From positions 1 to 64,000 of the forward strand of contig JANSLP010000074.1 in the NCBI GenBank assembly GCA_029298735.1: 64,000 nucleotides of DNA, given 5' to 3'. The stretch comes from Ophiostoma sp. CBS 140.51. Its lineage: Eukaryota; Ascomycota; Sordariomycetes; Ophiostomatales; Ophiostomataceae. The notes below the pieces were generated by a model that saw only the letters and a list, made by a program, of their open reading frames with translations, did no database searches and was not told the origin of the DNA. The position numbers and the translations under genes were made by a program. Shown here one piece after another: positions 59,330 through 64,000 of this stretch; positions within the stretch are counted from its first letter, which is position 1, and every line of letters starts with the position of its first letter.

Positions 59330-62301
59330 TGTGGTTGTGGGGGAGGGTGTCGTGGGTGGTGAATGTAATGTCGTGAAGTCGTGATGTGGTGATGTTGTCG
59401 AGCCCTCGATGCTGGTGAAAGATAGGGGAAAGGGAAATAAAAGGGGGGGAGAGACAGAAAAGGGAAAGAGGGGAGAAGAGCAAAAGAAGGAAACTACGAT
59501 GGAGAGGAGGCTACCCTGATCTTATGAAGAAGAATCTCAAGACTGAAGAGGGAAGGCACGATAATAAAAATGCGGCAAGTGCTGCCAGCGCGTGTGCACC
59601 AGCTCCTACACTTTGTACTTTCACACTTTCAGCTCGGCCGCAGATGGCGAGGCGCAAAGCCGACCCAAGACCGAGTGAGGATATCGTACTGATAGAAAAT
59701 ACTCCGTTCGCCGGTCCCTCGTCCTGTCAAAAAAGCAAATAAAAAACGATGCCCAGCCCAATACCAGCCCAGCCGCAGCATTGTGAACAAAAACGCCAAA
59801 TAAAGTGTGGGTGGGGCCGCCTTGCAGAAAGAGGAAAGGGCGAGTGCCTGAGAAGGGGAAGGCACGATGTGAGGACGACAAAATGCAGGGAACGTGGGAT
59901 GCTTCGATGAGCTCTTTAGGCTTTCTGGGTTGCTTCACGAATCAAAAGCTTGGTTTTTTGTCTTCAGGGTGTGGTTTGTGTGTGTGTGGTGGAACATCGT
60001 GAGGCTGTTTCTCCCTGGGCGGCTCTTTCCTTTGTGCCCTGATTTATTGATTTTTGTTTATTCTCTTTCCCCGTTTCTTATTTTAGACTTTTTGTACCAA
60101 CTGTCATGAATAAGAACAAGCTTAACAAAATCAAGCCTTGCGTCTTTTACAAGCTTGTTTCACAAACAAGGTCGAACGAAATAAGAAATTGTTCGTCGTA
60201 AAACCAATTTGCCAAGACGCCCCGTTCCGCTGAGCAAGGCCAAGTTTAAAGTGCTGAGATGCCTGGGGAGAGGAGAAACGAAAGAAGGATTGCCTGGAGA
60301 GGAGAACTATTGGACAGGAGTACGAGCACAAAATTGAAGGAAGCGAGCGCCGATATCCGTTTGACTTTTAAAATAAAAATAAAAAAATTTACAACTTTCA
60401 GCTGCATTTTGTGAAAGGGGGCAAGAGAGGATAAGAAAAAGACAGGGAGGACAGGGAAGCTGTTCTGGAACGGTCCATCTGTCTCACACCAGCTGTCAGG
60501 GCATCAACAGTGTTTTCGTCTGATAGATGGGGGAATAAGATCTACGTGAGAGCTATTCGCGAAAGCAGCATTACCTCGACCTCACCGACTCCACCAAATA
60601 AGGTCGACATTCATCGAGTCCCTGTCTATTTGAGGCTCACAATTGTCGCGAATCATAATGACGGATCTCGTGCGTTCTTTTCTTTTCTTTCTTTTGATTT
60701 TGTCGTGTCTTGATTTCTCTCCTCTCCGCCTTTTCGTCTTTTTCTCCTCAGTCCCAGGGCTGTGCAAAACGGGCCCAAGGCACACTTCCGCCAACGTGCA
60801 TGTGGGTTTGGTGGAATATGTGGGTCTCATTTACCACGCAGAGCCGCCACATGTTTCCGTTGTCACGCATGTCTAGCGTGTCCAGCCCAGTGAAGAGTGC
60901 GGAATTTGAGAAGGACAGTCTTGGGCGGATCTGGACTCTCCAGAGCGGCAGGGGACCCTTTGGTCCCCTTCGCACGGAAAGCCATACGAGGGAAGTAGAC
61001 AAACCAGTTGAGCCGTGTTGGATCTCAGGGTCGTCTTTTTGGCATTTGTATCATCCTTTCAATCGTCATCAACGACATATTTGTCCTCCGTCGGATGAAC
61101 TGAAGTGGTATCAGGACCAGAAGGAAGTCGTACTGAGTACGTCGAAAAGAAATCGAGAAGAAAAGAACACATCATCTGGCGCCTTCGACTTCGACGACAC
61201 TACCAGCACGAGCCTTCTGGACTAACCCACCATAACGCACGATGGACGATGGCCGATGTGCGATGGCCGATTTACACTGAGACAAACGTAGCCGTTTTGT
61301 TGGGTTTCTTTGTTCCGGGAACGCGGCATAGTGTCAATATTTCGTACATGAAGCCTAAAAGGAAGCGAAGATGGAGAAAGATCAGATCTGGGTCGAATAA
61401 ACAAGTCACAGAAATAAGCAAAATATCATTGTTTCTTTTTGTTCCAGGCTGGGAAGGGAAAGTTTCATTATTATTAAGTAGTAAGATGATTTTGTTGCAG
61501 CAGTCAGCATTCGGTTCGACCCGCACAGAGCCTCATCCCAAGTGTACTGCTGACAACATCATCCCAAAAATCGGACACCAAGAATTTGACTGGCCCTTGC
61601 TTCCATTACAAAAAGAGCAGGCATGATATGCAAAATCGCTGTGCCAAAATAAAAAATTAGGAAGCTTTTAAAAATGTGAATAGGTTAAGTACACGATATC
61701 TCGAAAGCTACCATGTAAAACCGAGAGAGGGGAAAGGAGATGGAAGAACAAATAGTCCCCATAAACAGTCCGACGAAAACCAAAAGGAAGGTTACCGACG
61801 GGGGTATCTTAAAGAAGAAACGAACACATGAGGGAAGAAGATGACAATAGAGGATATAAAAAAGGAAGAGAAGTAGGAAGAGGAGGAGGAAAACGAAGCC
61901 GACGACGATGAAGAAGCAAAGATAGAAAACACCAGCAAAGATGATGAAGAAGAAGAAGAAGACATTGGCGAAAATAAAGAAGACGCCGGCGACGATGAAA
62001 AACAAGAAGAAGTAGAAAGGGACGAGGAGGATGAAGAGGGATAGACGGAATAAAAAGGCGGGAAAGAAGAAGAGGAAAGAATAAAGACCAAGGCTCCAAG
62101 CTTTCATCTGTAACAACTCCATCGTGCAGCTGACAAGATCAAAAGTACCCGTGCTTCACAGCGAGGCTGAGGAAACTGCATTCATGTTAGCTTCCTCTTC
62201 CTGGAACGTATTGAAAAATCGAAACATCACCGCGTTCAATCAACAGGGTGTCTGACGTCCTTACCGTTGTGGTATCAGATTCGGGGGGGGAGTGGTTTGC
62301 T
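59330..62301. other. 3-kb gene-free region
   Basis: No ORF with coding bias. The promoter of the MARVEL-like gene covers the first few hundred bases. A purine-rich GAA-type tract is at about 61840-62060 (listed). Small frames with no family resemblance fill the rest. Confidence 0.45.
61840..62060 (+). repeat. Purine-rich GAA/GAC simple-sequence tract
   Basis: About 220 bases with nearly all-purine codon-like triplets (GAAGAGGAGGAGG, GATGATGAAGAAG). Read on the + strand it gives a run of acidic residues; read on the - strand it gives a 145-codon hydrophobic Phe/Leu frame (61685-62122). Both are simple-sequence effects unless transcript evidence says otherwise. An acidic frame between 61879 and 62046 is open but preceded by TAG. 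Confidence 0.5.
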
Positions 62302-63249
62302 TTACCTGTCAGCCCGCATGTTGACTTGTTCGGTGGGCGCGTTGGGTTCGACGGGCTCGTTATCCTCGTCTTCGGTGTTGCCCTCCTCCTCGGCATCGCC
62401 ATCAGCTTCGGCGGCAGTCTCGCCACCGGTCTCGCTCTCAGGTACGACGGCGCCAGCCCCGGCGACAGTCTCAACGTTTGCCTCGTCCCGAGGAGCCTCG
62501 GTCATCGTCGACTCCGGCTGCGGCTCCGGCTCCTCTTCCCGCATCATGTCCTCAATCACATCCTTCTTTTCCTCCTCCTGCTGGCCACCCAGCTGCTTGA
62601 CCAGCTCAGTGGCGGCGTCCTTGACGGAGTGGACCATGGGACCGACTTCGTCCATACCGATGCGGTGAGCGTACCGGCGGTCATGCTTGGAGATCTCATC
62701 GACAACCTGGTTCGCCTTGGTGAGGAGACAGGTGCCGTTGCAGGGGGGCTCAAAGAGGCTGTAGATGGTATCCTTTTCATCGACAGGAGTGAAGGAATTG
62801 AGCCCGACGGTCTTGGAGATGGCCGTGGACGACTCGAGGATTTGGACCAATGTTTCCATTGGGGTGCGCAGCATGTTGGTGATGCGGCGGGCCGTTTTGT
62901 GAGGCACGAAGCCGTACTCGGGTGCAGTTTTCTCTGGGACGAGTGTTAGCGATTAGCGAGGGGAGGAGAATACCAAACAAACGAGCGCAGCGAGGACAAA
63001 AAAGAAAAACTTACCGACGGTGTTGCGGAGAGCAGTAAGACGGTGTATGACATAGTCGAGCGTCTTGGAGGCGTTCTTCAAGAGGCTGCTGGGAATATGG
63101 ATGAAGGTGAGTCCATCAGGTGTGGAAGTAGGCTCGGCCGCAGCCGAGGTGGCTGTAGCCGGGATGGCGGCCTTAGCAACAACGGATTCGACGGGGAGGG
63201 CAGTGGCGACGGCAGCCAGACCAGCCACGAAGAAGGCAGAAACACGCAT
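62302..63249 (-). CDS. Secreted protein with acidic C-terminal tail, unknown function
   Basis: 288 residues from two exons (63249-63015, 62933-62302) with an 80-nt intron GTAAGT...GCTAAC...CCCAG. MRVSAFFVAGLAAVATALP is a signal peptide. The middle has an amphipathic helical segment (SSLLKNASKTLDYVIHRL) and FEPPCNGTCLLTKANQVVDE with two cysteines, followed by long helices. The last 90 residues are rich in Glu, Asp, Ala and Thr. I recognise no family. The stop TAA lies inside AGGTAAAG, itself a good donor site, so a further exon is possible (for example joining to an acceptor near 62177). Likely extracellular or vacuolar; no neighbour suggests a role. Confidence 0.72.
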
Positions 63250-64000
63250 TTTTCCGGTGGGAAGAGAAAATTTGATAGAAATGAACGTCGATAAATGAGC
63301 GTCGATAAATGAGCGTGGTGATGAAAACAAAAGAAAGAAAGAATAACGAAGAGAAGAAAGAAGACAAATGAGAGAGAGGAGAGGGAAGGTAAGAGGAGAG
63401 AGAGGCAACAGTATCACAACTGATGAAACTGGGATGAATGAAGGAGGCGGATGAGATGAAATGGAAGGGTGTTTGCGAGGCCCTCTCATTATGTGAAGAA
63501 ACAGGCGTGGCCAACAGTTAGTAACAGATGAACGCCAGATGCCAGTTGATGGGGTTTTGGCGTAAATTATGTCCCGTCGCCTACCTCATCTTTCTTTATG
63601 AAAGCAGTTAGATATACTATCGTGAGGATGTACCATGTTGGTTGGCACTCGGCAGACGAAAGCTAAAAATATCATTGGCTGTTCACCGATACTAGTTGTT
63701 GACTTGTTGCCACTTCGGGCGGTACATCGAGAATTGTGAGAGAAACCAAAAGACTGCGTGCGTCATCGTCCCAAGCTTACGCACTGAATCATGTTGGTGC
63801 GCTTACTAGGGACGCACCGAGGCGGAGGCGAGTAAGTATAGCAGTACAACGTATGATATCTACGCAATGGAGGGATGGAGAGATGGATACAGTATGAATA
63901 AAACATTTTGTATTCTTTTGTACCCTGAGGAGGGACAGACGCTTGCTAAAATAAATCAAAAACCAAGTATCCCAGTGGGCTTCCCACCCCTGAAACCCGA
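63250..64000. other. Promoter of the secreted-protein gene and window end
   Basis: Purine-rich (GAAAGAAAG, GAGAGAGG) upstream sequence from 63300 to 63420, then mixed sequence to the window end. No gene is supported. A gene may begin beyond the window. Confidence 0.45.

Overview
The window is chromosomal DNA of a filamentous ascomycete (Pezizomycotina, most likely a Sordariomycete; I cannot name the genus). The signs are short introns of about 49-112 nt with GTAAGT-like donors, CTAAC/CTGAC branch sites and CAG/TAG acceptors, strongly C/G-ending codons in the real genes, long intergenic regions, and typical fungal families (PTH11-like rhodopsin-fold receptor, SidA, Med18, PIR cell-wall protein, GMC oxidoreductase). 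No tRNA, rRNA, CRISPR or intact transposon was seen.

Layout. 1-6.6 kb: flavin-containing monooxygenase, a catalytically degenerate RNase H-like protein beside a broken paralogue, and a SigF-type NTF2-like protein. 9.4-18.6 kb: PTH11-like seven-helix protein, short-chain dehydrogenase, secreted CVNH-like protein, adenine DNA glycosylase (MutY/Myh1) and, divergent from it, Mediator subunit 18. 18.6-32.2 kb: a 13.6-kb stretch without any convincing gene of normal size, holding two candidate small ORFs and several copies of the motif TACGGAGTA. 32.2-33.9 kb: L-ornithine N5-monooxygenase (sidA), first step of hydroxamate siderophore synthesis. 38.0-41.0 kb: a single-pass membrane protein convergent with an MFS transporter. 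41.0-44.9 kb: a decay island with an AT-rich flank, a coiled-coil remnant, a broken aminoglycoside-phosphotransferase-like kinase and a 10-bp tandem repeat. 44.9-50.0 kb: GMC oxidoreductase, a WBP4-like zinc-finger splicing protein and a PIR/GPI cell-wall protein. 50.0-55.5 kb: a second gene-free stretch. 55.5-58.1 kb: two broken flavin monooxygenases meeting head to head. 58.3-63.2 kb: a MARVEL-like membrane protein and a secreted acidic protein.

The genes do not form one pathway. It is a mixture of housekeeping genes (mutY, med18, WBP4-like), nutrient and surface functions (sidA, MFS, PIR, PTH11-like) and redox enzymes. The most informative observations are the patterns of decay: the RNase H pair has lost complementary catalytic residues, and the flavin-monooxygenase pair seems to have lost both 5' ends and its shared promoter in one event. 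The recurrent intergenic TACGGAGTA motif and a repeated ACGCGT/TCACGTG promoter pair are the other leads.
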